The translations under genes and the position numbers were made by a program. A DNA stretch of 64,000 nucleotides from Selaginella moellendorffii (Eukaryota; Streptophyta; Lycopodiopsida; Selaginellales; Selaginellaceae). A model generated the notes under the pieces. The model was not told the DNA's origin and ran no database searches. It was given only the letters and a program-made list of their open reading frames with translations. The first letter of the stretch is position 1, and the number at the start of each line of letters is the position of its first letter. Below, piece after piece: positions 52,942 to 64,000 of the stretch. The stretch is from the NCBI RefSeq assembly GCF_000143415.4, contig NW_003314326.1:376945-440944 (forward strand), written 5' to 3'.

Positions 52942-54034
52942 ATGGACAAGCGACGCACCGCCGCGGATTCAAGGCTTGAGATTTACGGTGAGCTAGGAAT
53001 GAAGCGCGATGAGCGCCTCACTCTCGACTTCGTGGGTCACACGTTCGTGGTTATGGACACGCACGAGGAGAAGATCCTGTACGTCCGCGACCGCATTCGC
53101 GAACGCTTCCACAGCTATGTCATCTTTTGTAACACCGCTGACTCGGTGGCACTCGTCTCCAGCGCTCTCCTCTCTCCAGCGAATGACATGAAATACAATC
53201 CTTTCGACACTTTTCTTGCCGGTGACGAGTACAAGTTTCCTCGGAGACCGCGAGCGCTGGTTACAAACAGCGATCTCAGGTAGAAAAAATTGAATTTTTG
53301 TCACTCTTACGTTTGTCTCTCTCAGGGACGAGCGGCTGTTTGATGATCTCAGAGGGAATCTGGTGGTAAACTATGACGTCCCAGACGATCTAGCGACGTA
53401 TTACTACCGTGCTGCAAGAGTTCATAACCGCTGTTCCTCCAAAGCAGTTGTTAATCTTGTATTCAAGGAGGAGCTGCAAAAGCTGATGCGTTACGAGGAG
53501 CTGCTGCGGCTGGAGATCTTGCCTAGCCGTCTTATCAAGCTTCACATCTACTGGGAGTACGTATTTTTACAGTCCTCTTTCTTCTCTTTGTTCTTGACAG
53601 GTTTTTGTAGTGATCCACCCTTGGAAAAAGGCTCACTTACACAGCTTCAAGTCGCGGCTGGACGAGTGAGCATGGATGAGTATCGCAGGTTTGACGAAAC
53701 AAGAGGGTAAGAATGTAAAATCTTTTCGAGTGTAGAAACTCACCCTGTGGGTCTCAGGGAAGAAAGACGTAGGGAGAAGGCTCAGCGGATGGAGGGAAGG
53801 CAAGCATTAATACTTTTCGTGTCTCTGACTGTGTTTCTCTATCTCAGGGTCTCCTTGAAGTTGCCATGGTCTGACATCGAGAATCTAATCGTGCAGCCAA
53901 AGGCACGAAGCAAGAAAGTGGACACTATCGAGCCCCCGAAGCGAGGAAGCAAGAAAAGAAAGGCAGTGGACACTATCGAGCCGCCAAAGCGTCCTCGTTT
54001 GTTGCATAGTTTTTTGTCATGGTTTGGACTGTAA
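52942..54034 (+). CDS. Stand-alone DEAD-box RecA2-like protein, copy 2 (intact)
   Basis: Exons 52942-53279, 53326-53556, 53611-53706 and 53758-54034 join in frame to 313 residues. Domain 1 (residues ~1-220) matches copy 1 almost residue for residue, including the altered motifs V and VI. A hydrophobic stretch follows (ALILFVSLTVFLYLRVSL, possible membrane helix). The basic tail holds two repeats of KK...TIEPPKR and KRKAVDTIEPPKR, which look like nuclear-localisation signals. Start codon: ATG 52942 (MDKRRTAADSR), as in copy 1. The 5' flanks of both copies share TGCCCTAAGTTTTGAAA...GGGGATTTCAG, so the duplication includes the promoter. It probably does not unwind RNA by itself; it might bind a helicase partner or RNA. 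Confidence 0.72.
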
Positions 54035-54039
54035 AAGAG

Positions 54040-55782
54040 GAACGTACACCTCACTGTATATTTCCATGATCCAGGGGAACTTTTAAAAGTTCTTAATGTG
54101 AAAAAGAATCATCTTTCCCAAATTTTCTTATAGTCAATATGCTCGAGCTAAACTTCTTTGCATAAGCATTCATATATTCAACTTGCCACCATCTAGTGCT
54201 CCCTTCAATCCTAAGATGATTGAAAGAACTACTATTTCCTGAAGTTGAGAGGGACTGTGTCCGGGGTAAAGTAGTCTCTATGAGGTGTACGAAAGTACAA
54301 ATCCTACGCAAGGTCGACTAGCTCTTTGTGGATCGAGAAGCTAATGCTGCTAGGCGAGTAAAGGCTTGACAAGCATCCAGACCGGTTGGAAAATAAATGG
54401 TGCATTAACAAATAGCATTTTTGCTATCAGGTAGTAACAGTAAAAGATGTCAATCTTGCATGAAGAGCAAGATCTTCCCTCTCTTCCTCCTTGAGCACTC
54501 AAATGTGGAGGGAGGACCAAACTGGAAGTAAAACTATCAACATGGTGCTCATAGTGGTTGTATAGGAAAATCCTCACCCACGACTAGCCATGTTGCAGCC
54601 GTGCTGCTGCCCGCGATTGGGATGTGAATATTCACGTGATGACGGTCCTGAGGATGGAGTTTGCTGCGTATCACTTGTCCGGAGGTGGTGTGGCGAAACC
54701 ACCACAACTATTATCATGACGTTTCCTCAGAAATTAGCTGTAATGCAAAGGGTCTGACTGCCCAGAATTCAGCCAAGAGCCAGGCATGCTACGAGCAACA
54801 CATAAGGAATTCGATGTACTTAGCAGCTGCACTGTCTTTGTATGTCGCGAGTGATCTCTCCGAAAAAGGCAGTGGGTCTGTAGCGAGTTTTACGGTCAGT
54901 CGGTCATCACCTCTCTCTGTTGTAGAAAAATGAGGTGATAGCGAATTGCATTTCTAATCGCACCAGATTGGAGATGCCTGCATCGAACCACTAGACTCCA
55001 AGTTTGAAGCCACACCTGAATAAACTCATCTCCAATTCCAAGCTTTATGATCCGGTTGATTCATGCGCATATGTCCTCGGAATCCTGCTCGATCGGACCA
55101 ACCCATCACTCCAACATCGATTGGCATAGTGTTGCATTGCGACATCCCAAAGATGTTCAAATTTAATGTGTGGCACCACTGATGTTCTGTTAGATAATGT
55201 GACCATCATCGTCATAGCGTTATATAAATTCTTCAAATGAGAGTTCTACAATGTTGGAGGTGGTTTTAAGGTTCCCAAGCATGAACCACATCTACTTGGT
55301 GATAGATTAACTCATGGTGGCAGTGTAGCTTGTAGATTTTGTTCTTGGTTTCTAGTTCCATGTCCTATGTTTCATAATTTTCTTGGAATTATGTGATTGT
55401 GTATTTTTGCAGAGAGAGCTCTATATAGCACTTTGTAGAGCTGCTCAAAATCCCATGGCTCGATCAACACCTAGTTTATAGAGTGTTTAAGAATATCGAA
55501 AGCTAAATTACATTTAATTATATTGGTAAAAGTCAAAATTTTAAAACCTTATGATTATATTATAATTTTCAAAAGCAAAACTAGTGGATATATGGATATT
55601 CTAGGATATTTTACTATCTAATAGTTGTTATTTATATAGGTTAATTTTGTATTTATAATTTATAAATTCCCTAGTATATTCTTGTTCATTTGTTGATGAA
55701 TCTTAATTTATAAATTATAAATATTTTTATAATTATTAATCAATTAGATTATACAATAATACTAAACAAGAATAACACTATA
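54040..55782. other. Intergenic region; one unrecognised 90-codon frame
   Basis: 54661-54933 (+) is an open frame (YHDVSSEISCNAKGLTAQNS, YLAAALSLYVASDLSEKG) with exon-like composition but no recognised family. The rest, especially 55480-55780, is AT-rich and without visible features. Confidence 0.4.
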
Positions 55783-55956
55783 TGAGGGCCAAATGTACAG
55801 TTACGATGCCGTATACTAATATTAGCATAGTGGGATTTTGGTAATTGTCAAATTGGTTTCAATCTGGACCACTCACTCTTATATATAAGCTAGGGTTTTT
55901 GGGCTAATTGATATGCAAATTTTTTGTATTCCCTTTCCATATTCCAAACATTCACA
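55783..55956 (+). mobile_element. Family-D copy 2, 5' LTR (174 bp)
   Basis: TGAGGGCCAAATGTACAG...CAAACATTCACA. A TATA-like TATATAAGC lies at about 55881-55890. It is colinear with 60595-60768. It is preceded by CTATA (55778-55782); the same five bases occur at 60773-60777, four bases beyond the other LTR end, so a target duplication is possible but not clean. Confidence 0.82.
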
Positions 55957-56190
55957 TTGGTGGAGGTGAGGGGCACCTTTGATTGTCCCTAAGGAGTGTT
56001 TGGATTTGGGATTTTGGTTTAGATCTAATTTTTGCATCGTCTACATCTAGCTTTTTCCATTTCCTTTTTTTTGTTCTTTCCTTTCAGAATTTTGGTTTAG
56101 ATTTAGCTTTTTGCATTGTTTAGATCTACCATTTCCTTCTAGCTTTTTTGTCATTTCTCTTCTTTTGCTCTTTCTTTTTTGTTCACCTTC

Positions 56191-57130
56191 ATGACAGATC
56201 AACAATCTCCTCCTTTGACTTTGGAGCAGCAATTGATACAATTACTTGATGCTATACGCTTGCAATTGAACAACCAAACTCAATTCATGGTGGCATTTAT
56301 GACACATGGTCCAACTCCTCTTGCTCTTGGTGTCAATCCTCGTGTTCGGCTGGAGTTTTTTCGCGGGAATCCTGGGGATGATGTGTATCATTGGTTTGAT
56401 CACTTCACGATGATTGCCACATATCATTCTTGGGATGATGCTCGACGTTTACGTGAGTTTCCCATGTGTTTCCAAGGGACGGCGTTGCAATGGTACAATG
56501 GTTTAAGCGTAACCACTCATGGGGATTGGAGTATTCTTTTGGACGTCTTCAAATGCGCCTTCGAACATGCTGACAATTGTGATGATGCCTTCCAACAATT
56601 GCATCATCTTCACCAAGGGCCATATGAGTTGGTAATGCAATTTGGTGTTCGTTTCTGAAGTCTTTTGCTTCGTGCAAAGCTAAATATGTCGGAGTGGATT
56701 AAGCTAGGAATGTTGTGGCCAGCACTTCATCAAAATCTTGTCATACTTGTGCAAGCACTTGCTCCCGCCACCCTTGATGATGCTCTTTGCTTGGCACAAC
56801 ATTATGAGACGTTGCCTCTTCCACTTCTCGCTGCATGTCCTTTAGCTCCACTTCTTATGGGTGATGGTTTTGTTCCAATGGAGGTTGCTGCTTGAGTCCA
56901 AGGACAAGGGCAAGGACATGGTCATGGCCATGATGTTCGCTGTTGAATGTGTGATAAAGTTGGTCATACTTATCAGCGTTGTCGGCGTTTTCCGAATTAG
57001 CAACCTCCATTTCTTGGGTGGAGACCTTGGTGTCAGCAACGTCTCATTGGTGTTGCTGCAGTGGAAGGTCAGGACACTAAGCTACATCTGGGAAACAAAG
57101 AGTCGCACGAGTAACAGAGGGACCTTGCAC
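56191..57130 (+). pseudogene. Family-D copy 2 gag
   Basis: The frame opens at ATG 56191 and stays open to 56658 with a classic plant retrotransposon gag core (FFRGNPGDDVYHWFDHF, SWDDARRLREFPMCFQGTAL, QWYNGL). After a stop and a frame change it continues (LGMLWPALHQNLVILVQAL) to a CCHC zinc knuckle around 56940-56990 (MCDKVGHTYQRCRR). The first Cys of the knuckle is followed by a TGA stop. It is relatively well preserved next to copy 1 at 38043. Confidence 0.85.
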
Positions 57131-57169
57131 GAATAAGTTAGTGACCCCTCCATTTTTTTTTCAGGAGTA

Positions 57170-60100
57170 TCATCAAGGGGTTCATTCGGCACCGGTTCAT
57201 CTAATGTTTATTTTCCAAGCTTGTTTTTATAACAAGAGGTCTCCTATTATTCTCTCCATGTTGGTTGATACAAATTTGAGTTTATCTTTTATTGCTCGAC
57301 CTGTTACCACACGTTGCCGTCTACACTTGCGTCGTGCAGTGGAACCAGTTTTCATTCTTTATGGCAACAGATGTACACATGTATGTGTATAAGATGAAGC
57401 AGACCTGGTTGTGCGTGTGGGCGATCTCGAGCTTGAGTTGCAGTCATTTCAGGTGGTGCTGAGTCAAGCTTTTGACCTCATTCTTGGTATGGATTGATTG
57501 CAGCACAATCATGCCAAGTGTGACTTTAAAGCTTTTTTCCCTTGTCTCATACTTCCTTATGTTTCATCTATTCCTCTCACTTTCATACTTCTTCGTCCCT
57601 TTACTTCTACCTCTGCTTCCATTACTTTTGATCCCCAATTATTTCCTCTTATGTTTCTATATTGTTCTGCTCTTTCCTTTTCCGATCCCTCTAACAATCT
57701 TTATGTTGCAGCGGTTGACCAACTCATGAAGGAGTATTTTGATCTTTTTGAATTTGACTTATCGTCTAGGGCCACGATTACCACATGTCATCCAATTCCA
57801 ATTGGGGATGCTCGTCCAATTAAGGTTCTTATTCATCGTCAATCACCCAAGGAGATCAAGATTTTACATGCAAATGTTAAGGAAATGATAGAGAAGGGTG
57901 TTATTTAGAAGTCATGGAGTCCTTGGGCATGTGAACCTCATCTTATGACGAAGCCTGATAGGAGTATTTGTTTCTGCATTGACTATCGTCCGTTAAACAA
58001 AGTGACGATCCTAGATGTGTACCCTCTTCCTCACACTGCTGATCTCTTGGATCATCTGGGGCGAAGTCGTTGGTTCACCAAGCTAGATTTTGCTTTTGGG
58101 TACTAGCAAGTATTGATGGCCAAAGAAGATATTCCTAAAACTGTTTTTCGTACATCATTTGGTTTGTATGAGTTCTTGGTGATGCCGTTTGGTTTGAACA
58201 ATGCTCCAGCAACTTTTCAGTAAATGATAGATGAGGTTTTTTGTGATATGCCGGAAGTGACTACTAACTTCATTGATGATGTCTTGATCCACTCGAAGGG
58301 GATGTGGGAGGAGCATGTTTGTGATGTTTGTAAAGTGTTGGATCGGCTACAAGATATTGGTTTAAAGTTGAAGCAGTCGAAGTGCGTATTTGGGTCCAAG
58401 GACACAACTTATCTTGGGTATTGTATTTCTTGTGAAGGTTTGCAAGTTGATCTTGACAAACTTGTGGCTATTCTAAAGTTCCCTACTCCAAAGTGTGTGA
58501 ATGATGTGCAACACTTCTTAGGCAAGGCGCAATATCTTGGTCTTTTTATAGATTATTTTTCTGATCGCACAACACCATTGCAAACGTTGTTGAAGTCATT
58601 AACGTCATTTTTCATTTGGTCTTTGGATTGTGAGTGGGCGTTCGTGGATCTCAAAAAGATATTGATGACTCCTCCAGTTTTGGCATATTTTGACTACACT
58701 CGACCTTTTATTTTGCACATGGATGCTTTTGACATAGGTCTTGGAGTTGTGTTAATGCAAGAGAGCTCGAGTGTGCCTGGTCAGCACCATCCCATTGCGC
58801 ATATAAACTGTATATTACAACCAATGGAGATGAACTACTTCACGACAGAGAAGGAGTGTTTAGCAGCAGTCTGGGGTTTTGATAAGCTTCATGCATATCT
58901 ACATGGTTCTCAAATGTTACTTGAAGGTGATCATGCTACTGTTACTTCATTATTGAAGTGGAAGAACTTGGTTGGTCGTACTGCTCGATGGGCTTTGAAG
59001 CTTCAGATAAATGACTTTGATGTTGTTCATCGCCCAGGGAGTTCTATGGCTGATGGTGATGCCCTTTCTCGAGCTTCTCTTTCTTCTCCACTATCTTCTC
59101 ATGTTTTTGATGAGTTTGTTGTTCTAGCATCTGTGGATTTTCTAAATGAGGATTCTGTGCTGTTGGCAGTTGCTATACTTGACATTCAATGTCCACAAGG
59201 TATAGAGCAAGATCTACCTTCTCTTGATGAGGTTCGCGAGGCTCAAAAGATTGAGCTGTGGATTTGAAGGCTTTGAGATGAGTTTAAGAATCCTGCATCA
59301 CTTATTGATGACTTGCTTTTCGGCATTTACAATCTTAATATTGCCTTGAAGATGGCCTTCTTTATTTTATGGGGACAGATCCCGATGATCATTTACGGTT
59401 GGTGGTGCCTTTTGTCTTTATTCCGCAGTTTCTTCATGCCTACCATGATTCTCCTGTTCTAAGTGGGCATATAGAACATTGTCATGTAACCGAGATGCTA
59501 CGCAAATCTTTCTATTAGCCGGAGATGCAATGTGATATTATCCGGTATGTGCGTAGCTGCGTTTGGTGCCAAGTTCGTAATACTCCCCTTCGTGCTGCGG
59601 AAGGATGGTTGGAGTCAATTGCAATTTCCTGTTTGTTTGAGTTGGTGGTGTTTGATCTTATGGGACCTTTTCTATGGTCGACTACTAGCAATGAGTATGT
59701 TATTATTGCTTTTGACTACGTGACTCGTTGGGTGGAAGTTGGTGCTCTTGCTAGTTCCTCTGCAACTGCTGTTGGATACTTCTTCCTCGAGTCATGTTCC
59801 AGCATTCTTGTCAAGAGTGGATTCTTTTGGATAATAGTCCCGCATTTATAGCCGAAGCATTTCATATTTTGACGTCTCGGATGGGGATATGCTACACTTT
59901 CACGAGTGCTTATCATCCACAATCAGATGGTCTGGTGGAATGGCTCGTTCGGACATTCAAAGGGATGATTGCGAAGTATGTGAACTTTTAGCATTCGGAT
60001 TAGGATGGTTATTTGCCGTCTCTTCGGTATACATATGTCATAGGGGTGCAGACTTCTGTTGGTGTTTCACCATATAAACTCCTATATGGTCATGATCCAA

Positions 60101-60590
60101 TACTACTAATAGAGCTGGGTTTACCTTCGCGATTGCCATGAGTTGCTGATGCTAAGTCGTGGGATCAGTATTTGACAAGCATTCTTCCACTTGTCCGAGA
60201 AAAGTTGCCGAACACTTAGGCTGCGTACAAGTGGGACAATAATGGCACTACAACTCCCATTATCGTCCACCTGTGGAGTTCAAAGTGGATGATTTAGTGT
60301 TAGTCCATTTTCCCCATCTTATGGTACGTGGTTTATCTAAGGAGCTCCTTGCACAATGGAAAGGACCGTATCGGGTGTTGTGGCAAGTTGGATCACAAGT
60401 TTATGAGGTTCGACATGATGTTTAGCAAGCCGATCCTTCAAAGATTGTGCATGTGCAGCGGTTGAAACGCTTCGTACAAAGGGATCAAGAGTAGTTAATA
60501 CCACCTATAGATCCGCCGATCATTCCTTTAGATCCCAGCCCGTTTACAAGAGAATCCTGATGGTCTTCCATTATTCCAAGAGAAGGGGAT
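57170..60590 (+). pseudogene. Family-D copy 2 pol: protease, RT, RNase H, integrase
   Basis: Reverse transcriptase around 57900-58500 has [37 protein letters not shown] and an intact catalytic motif FIDDVLIHS. RNase H (58680-59080) shows ILHMDAFDIGLGVVLMQE and DALSRASL. The open frame 58224-59267 covers RT palm to RNase H without a break. Integrase has the zinc region (CDIIRYVRSCVWCQ), the first Asp (VVFDLMGPF), the second (LLDNSPAFIAEAF) and the Glu motif (HPQSDGLVEW). The C-terminal part is VYEVRHDV. A handful of stops and frame changes remain. Ty3/gypsy order (integrase last) is clear. Confidence 0.88.
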
Positions 60591-60594
60591 GATG

Positions 60595-60768
60595 TGAGGG
60601 CCAAGTGTACGGCTATGATGCTGTATACTAATATTAGTGTAATGGGATTTTGGTAGCCGTCGAATTGGTTTTAATTCGGACCTCTCACTCTTGTATATAA
60701 GCTAGGGTTTTTGGGCTAATTGATATGCAGATTTTCTATATTCCCTTTCCATATTCCAAGCACTCACA
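60595..60768 (+). mobile_element. Family-D copy 2, 3' LTR (174 bp)
   Basis: TGAGGGCCAAGTGTACGG...CAAGCACTCACA, preceded by the purine tract AAGAGAAGGGGATGA. About 10% different from the 5' LTR, pointing to an old insertion. Confidence 0.84.
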
Positions 60769-63700
60769 ACTACTATAAAGCAAATTAAGTGTTATTGCAT
60801 GTAATTTGCAATAAACTATTATACTTTCTTAAGCATTTTAAGATTTTAAAAAGATAATATATATTAGGAACATTCTGAAACATCCTACTTTGCCTAAATG
60901 GAAAAACAAAAAAAAATTAAACATTGCATTCAATTAATGAAATATAAAATCATCTTTATAAGGATTCACATGGTGGAGATAATAGGATTTGGAACTCATC
61001 TTTAGCTTTTGTAGGATCTTTTAGTTTATTAAATAGGGGTAAGGTTTGCAAATACACATATATATAAGTAATATATTAATTATAGTACTATAACATATAA
61101 ATTGTATATAAAGAAGGGTTTAAACCCATCCTTGGAAGGCAAAAGTTTTTTGCAATGTTTTACTTTAGTGTTTGGGATTGTATTTTTGTTTTTTATTCCT
61201 CTATTTCTCTTTTAAATTTAGATTTGTATTAGGTTTTTGTAAAATCTAGAATTCTTGTTATTATTGTGTTTAGATTTGCTCTTCTTTTTGCTCTTCATTG
61301 CATTCCCTTCTTATGCCATGCCATATTATTACTAATTAAGGAATATGTCATTTGAGGCTATTGATGCTGCTTTATTAAATTAAGTTTTTAGTGTTCTAAG
61401 GTGTGATTATATTAGTGTTATACCTATCCTTGGTGTGTTGCTGTCTTCAACTTTTGTGGGACATGATTACACAACTTATCTTATTTTTAGTCTTTTACCA
61501 TCTTTTATTGATATAGAGCATGATCGTAACATTGATTAGCAAGTTATAGATGATGCAGTTTGGTTTGTTTGAAGATCAAGTTTATGAAAAGATGATGTGT
61601 ATGAGCTCAAGTGAATTTTATATTGTAATGACAAGTTTGATTATTATAGAAATAGATTTGGAGATGAGATAAAGATTTTGTGGGGTAAGTTTTAATCTTT
61701 TAATCTACCATCAGATCCTTTTTCTTTACTTTCTCATATTTCTTAACTATTTTTTTATTTTTCATCCTAAACCACTTTTTCGTGTTCTTAGTTGCAAGCC
61801 ACAAATTTTTCTTTTGCAATTTGCCAACTTACCTCATTTATTTAACGACTACTACCTTAGCCTTAGTTAAATTCACTTACCAAGGTTCCCATCTATTGTA
61901 CCAACTCTTATTTAGTTTAATGAAGAGGTAAATGTTTTATCTTGTATATCTTCCCAAAAAAAAGAAGTTTAAGTGAAATGTCACATTTAAGCTTAGGCAT
62001 TCAAAGAAGAAAGAATTGACCTAGGCAACACTCATTATAAACAAATAGTTAGAAATGAAGCAATTAGAAATGGTTATAAAATTATGTAGTATATAAATAA
62101 CACTTAACCATGCTCAAAAATAACCACCTACTCACTATTGTATGCATTTGCATTGAATTAACTATCTTTCTCTCACCTATTACTGTTTATGTAAAGTAGA
62201 GTTGAGAGAGTGACATATGCTTATCCTTATTCATGCCTTTGGGGTTCGAGGATGAATTCTCTTTTATTCTCCTCTCATTCTTTCTCTTCTTTTTCTTTTT
62301 TCCTTCTACGTTTTTATCTCTGTTTGTTTGTCATTATTTTGGGCAAGAATGCAAGTACATATCCAAAAAGCTTTATTCACTTTTGGCAGCCACAGTGGGA
62401 TAAGCCATCATTCTAATTTGAAAAATAGCCAAAAAAAATCATTTGTGAATTTCAAACGTGCTCAACACTAAAAATTATAAATAGATTTCTTTAGTGATTG
62501 TAGAGGCCCTAAAAAAAACAACATTGAACAAAAGAGTGATTGCAATGGCATAATGCCTAGATAATACAAGAAAGATAGTTTTCATCCGTCACTAAAGCTA
62601 TAGAGATGGGATAAGTTTGAAATTGAAAATATGGCATATATTGCCAAAACATTTAAGTTATAATTGTTTCACAAGTAATTTTTTGATAAAAATCCAAAAG
62701 AAGAAGGAACGGAGTTTGTTTGATATAGAAAACATAATTAACTACTCTATAATTCTTTCCTTCTAAACAAGTTCTTGCTTAAATATTAGAAGACACATTT
62801 TTCAGAAGCATATCACAATTTTTCTAGGCATATATAAGCAAGAAAATTCCATAATAATAATTAGTGACAAGTTGCAAAGGAAAGAAAAAAATGACATGAT
62901 AGTCAAATTCTGCTATGTTATTAGCAATATAATAAAAAATGCTACCAAAATAGCAATATCACGACCTTGGAAAATGTGGAAGTGGAGGTGTATAAGGTGA
63001 AACATTGAAATTTCTAACATGTCACTAATGGATATAAAACATTTCACTAAAATTTCAAATATCTCCAGATAAAACAAAGTAGTGATGGCATGATGTCCCT
63101 AATGTGAGAAGGTCTACTTTGCTAATATCATGTAAAAATGTACATTACTAGATTCTATACATTTGAACATAAGGAGGGTGGCATACCAATAAAGTTTTGT
63201 AACTATTATGTATGTTAATATCTTCACCCATCTACTACAAGCAATAGCATATGGTGATGACAATATTGCTAATTTTAATATTAAAATAAGATATTAGAAC
63301 CTTCACTATGAAAATAAAATAAAGAAAACAACCTACCCATTAATAAAATTAAATAATTCATTAAAAGGCCAAATTTATTGAATTTAGGCATTTCAATATC
63401 ATCATTGCCAGTATTATTTTCTATATATTTGAAATGAATGTGCTTGTGGTGCTCTGCTATCCTTAGCCTAAATGGATTATGTTTAAGATAAAATCAATAG
63501 ATGACTCAATTCACGTTAACGAAGTTAAAATTTATAAATAATATGTTATTTTGTTTTTTATTTTTTTTAATAATTACAAAAACGTAAAAAGTATTTAAGG
63601 TGAATCAGTAATTAAAGACTTTGAAAATACTCTTATCTTTTTTAAAACATTTATTTGTTTTAAACAATTTTTCCTTTTTTTTCTTAATGAATTTTTGTTT

Positions 63701-64000
63701 CTTCTTCTTCTTTTTCTTCTTTTATCTTTAGTTTTTTTTAAAATTATTTTAATTTAACATTTAATTTTAATAGATATAACAGGTTTGATAGTTTATTTAT
63801 AAAATTGCATGTGTAACATATTATGCAACAAAGTGTTGAATCTTCAAGTGTGTGGTTGGTTACATGGTATATGTGGAAAAGAAAATTTTAAATGAAATAT
63901 CAAATAATTTAGGACTAGTTAATAATGTAATTGAAATGTTACTGAATTTGTCTTAAAGAAAATCAACTTTTAATTATCAATAAAATTATATTGAAAGTTG
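60769..64000. other. AT-rich DNA with LTR relics, no gene recognised
   Basis: Long A/T-rich sequence with only short open frames. A motif GGGGTTCGAGGATGAATTC at about 62241-62260 is reminiscent of the end of Ty3/gypsy pol, but nothing around it supports a coding region. Confidence 0.45.
61797..61925 (-). repeat. Family-A LTR 3'-end fragment, reversed
   Basis: The reverse complement AAACTAAATAAGAGTTGGTACAATAGATGGGAACC...GAGGTAAGTTGGCAAATTGCAAAAGAAAAATTTGTGG matches the last ~130 bp of the family-A LTR (40005-40130; 7180-7310). Confidence 0.7.

Noticed and set aside
57472-57908. Hydrophobic open frames in family D (57472-57729) and at 40307-40582
   Set aside because: Off-frame readings of the T-rich protease-RT linker in both family-D copies; not membrane proteins.

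Overview
The window looks like nuclear DNA of a lycophyte, most likely Selaginella moellendorffii. This is inferred from gene content, not from a database hit. It holds four pentatricopeptide-repeat (PPR) genes, one with a complete DYW editing domain. It also holds a fasciclin-like arabinogalactan protein gene, genes with very short introns (about 45-65 bp), and GC-rich gene islands set in AT-rich, transposon-filled DNA. There is one assembly gap (36688-37421).

Layout. 1-3600: a divergent PPR pair, P-class on the minus strand and PLS-class on the plus strand, sharing a 262-bp spacer with a telo-box. 4396-5467: an AT-rich, broken bulb-type-lectin gene. 6096-20030: a decayed Ty3/gypsy chromovirus-like element ('family A') carrying three nested insertions. 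These are a 195-bp solo LTR holding a 5S-rRNA-like segment (Cassandra type), a 7.5-kb young non-coding LTR element ('family B') fused at its 5' end to another 5S/Cassandra piece, and a reversed solo family-B LTR. 20050-25170: mostly unrecognised AT-rich DNA. 25173-29010: an intact DYW-class PPR gene between a fasciclin pseudogene and a scrambled DEAD-box-like pseudogene. 29170-34715: an AT-rich dispersed repeat, a degenerate Cassandra-like copy, and a decayed Ty3/gypsy element ('family C') with an inserted Cassandra solo LTR and an inserted 1.15-kb TRIM. 35530-38036: an inverted copy of the lectin and PPR-3'-end segment seen at 3391-5560. 38043-43657: a decayed Ty3/gypsy element ('family D', copy 1) carrying a solo family-A LTR. 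44639-54034: the main gene island. In order it has a fasciclin-like gene (+), a PPR gene with unusual termini (-), a DUF3669-like gene (-), a disrupted NUP155-like nucleoporin gene (-), an unrecognised exon cluster (+), and two tandem genes encoding only the second RecA-like domain of a DEAD-box helicase (+). 55783-60768: family D copy 2 with both LTRs. 60770-64000: AT-rich DNA with LTR relics.

Most of the sequence is explained by nested LTR retrotransposons and local segmental duplication. Target-site duplications are legible for six insertions. In two places removing the insert restores the host gag reading frame, which fixes the insertion ends to the base. The most unusual objects are the Cassandra/family-B chimera at 8400-15926, the TRIM with a triplicated LTR-internal unit at 32898-34045, the twin AT-rich lectin relics, the stand-alone RecA2 gene pair, and the PPR protein with a DUF3820-like N-terminus.
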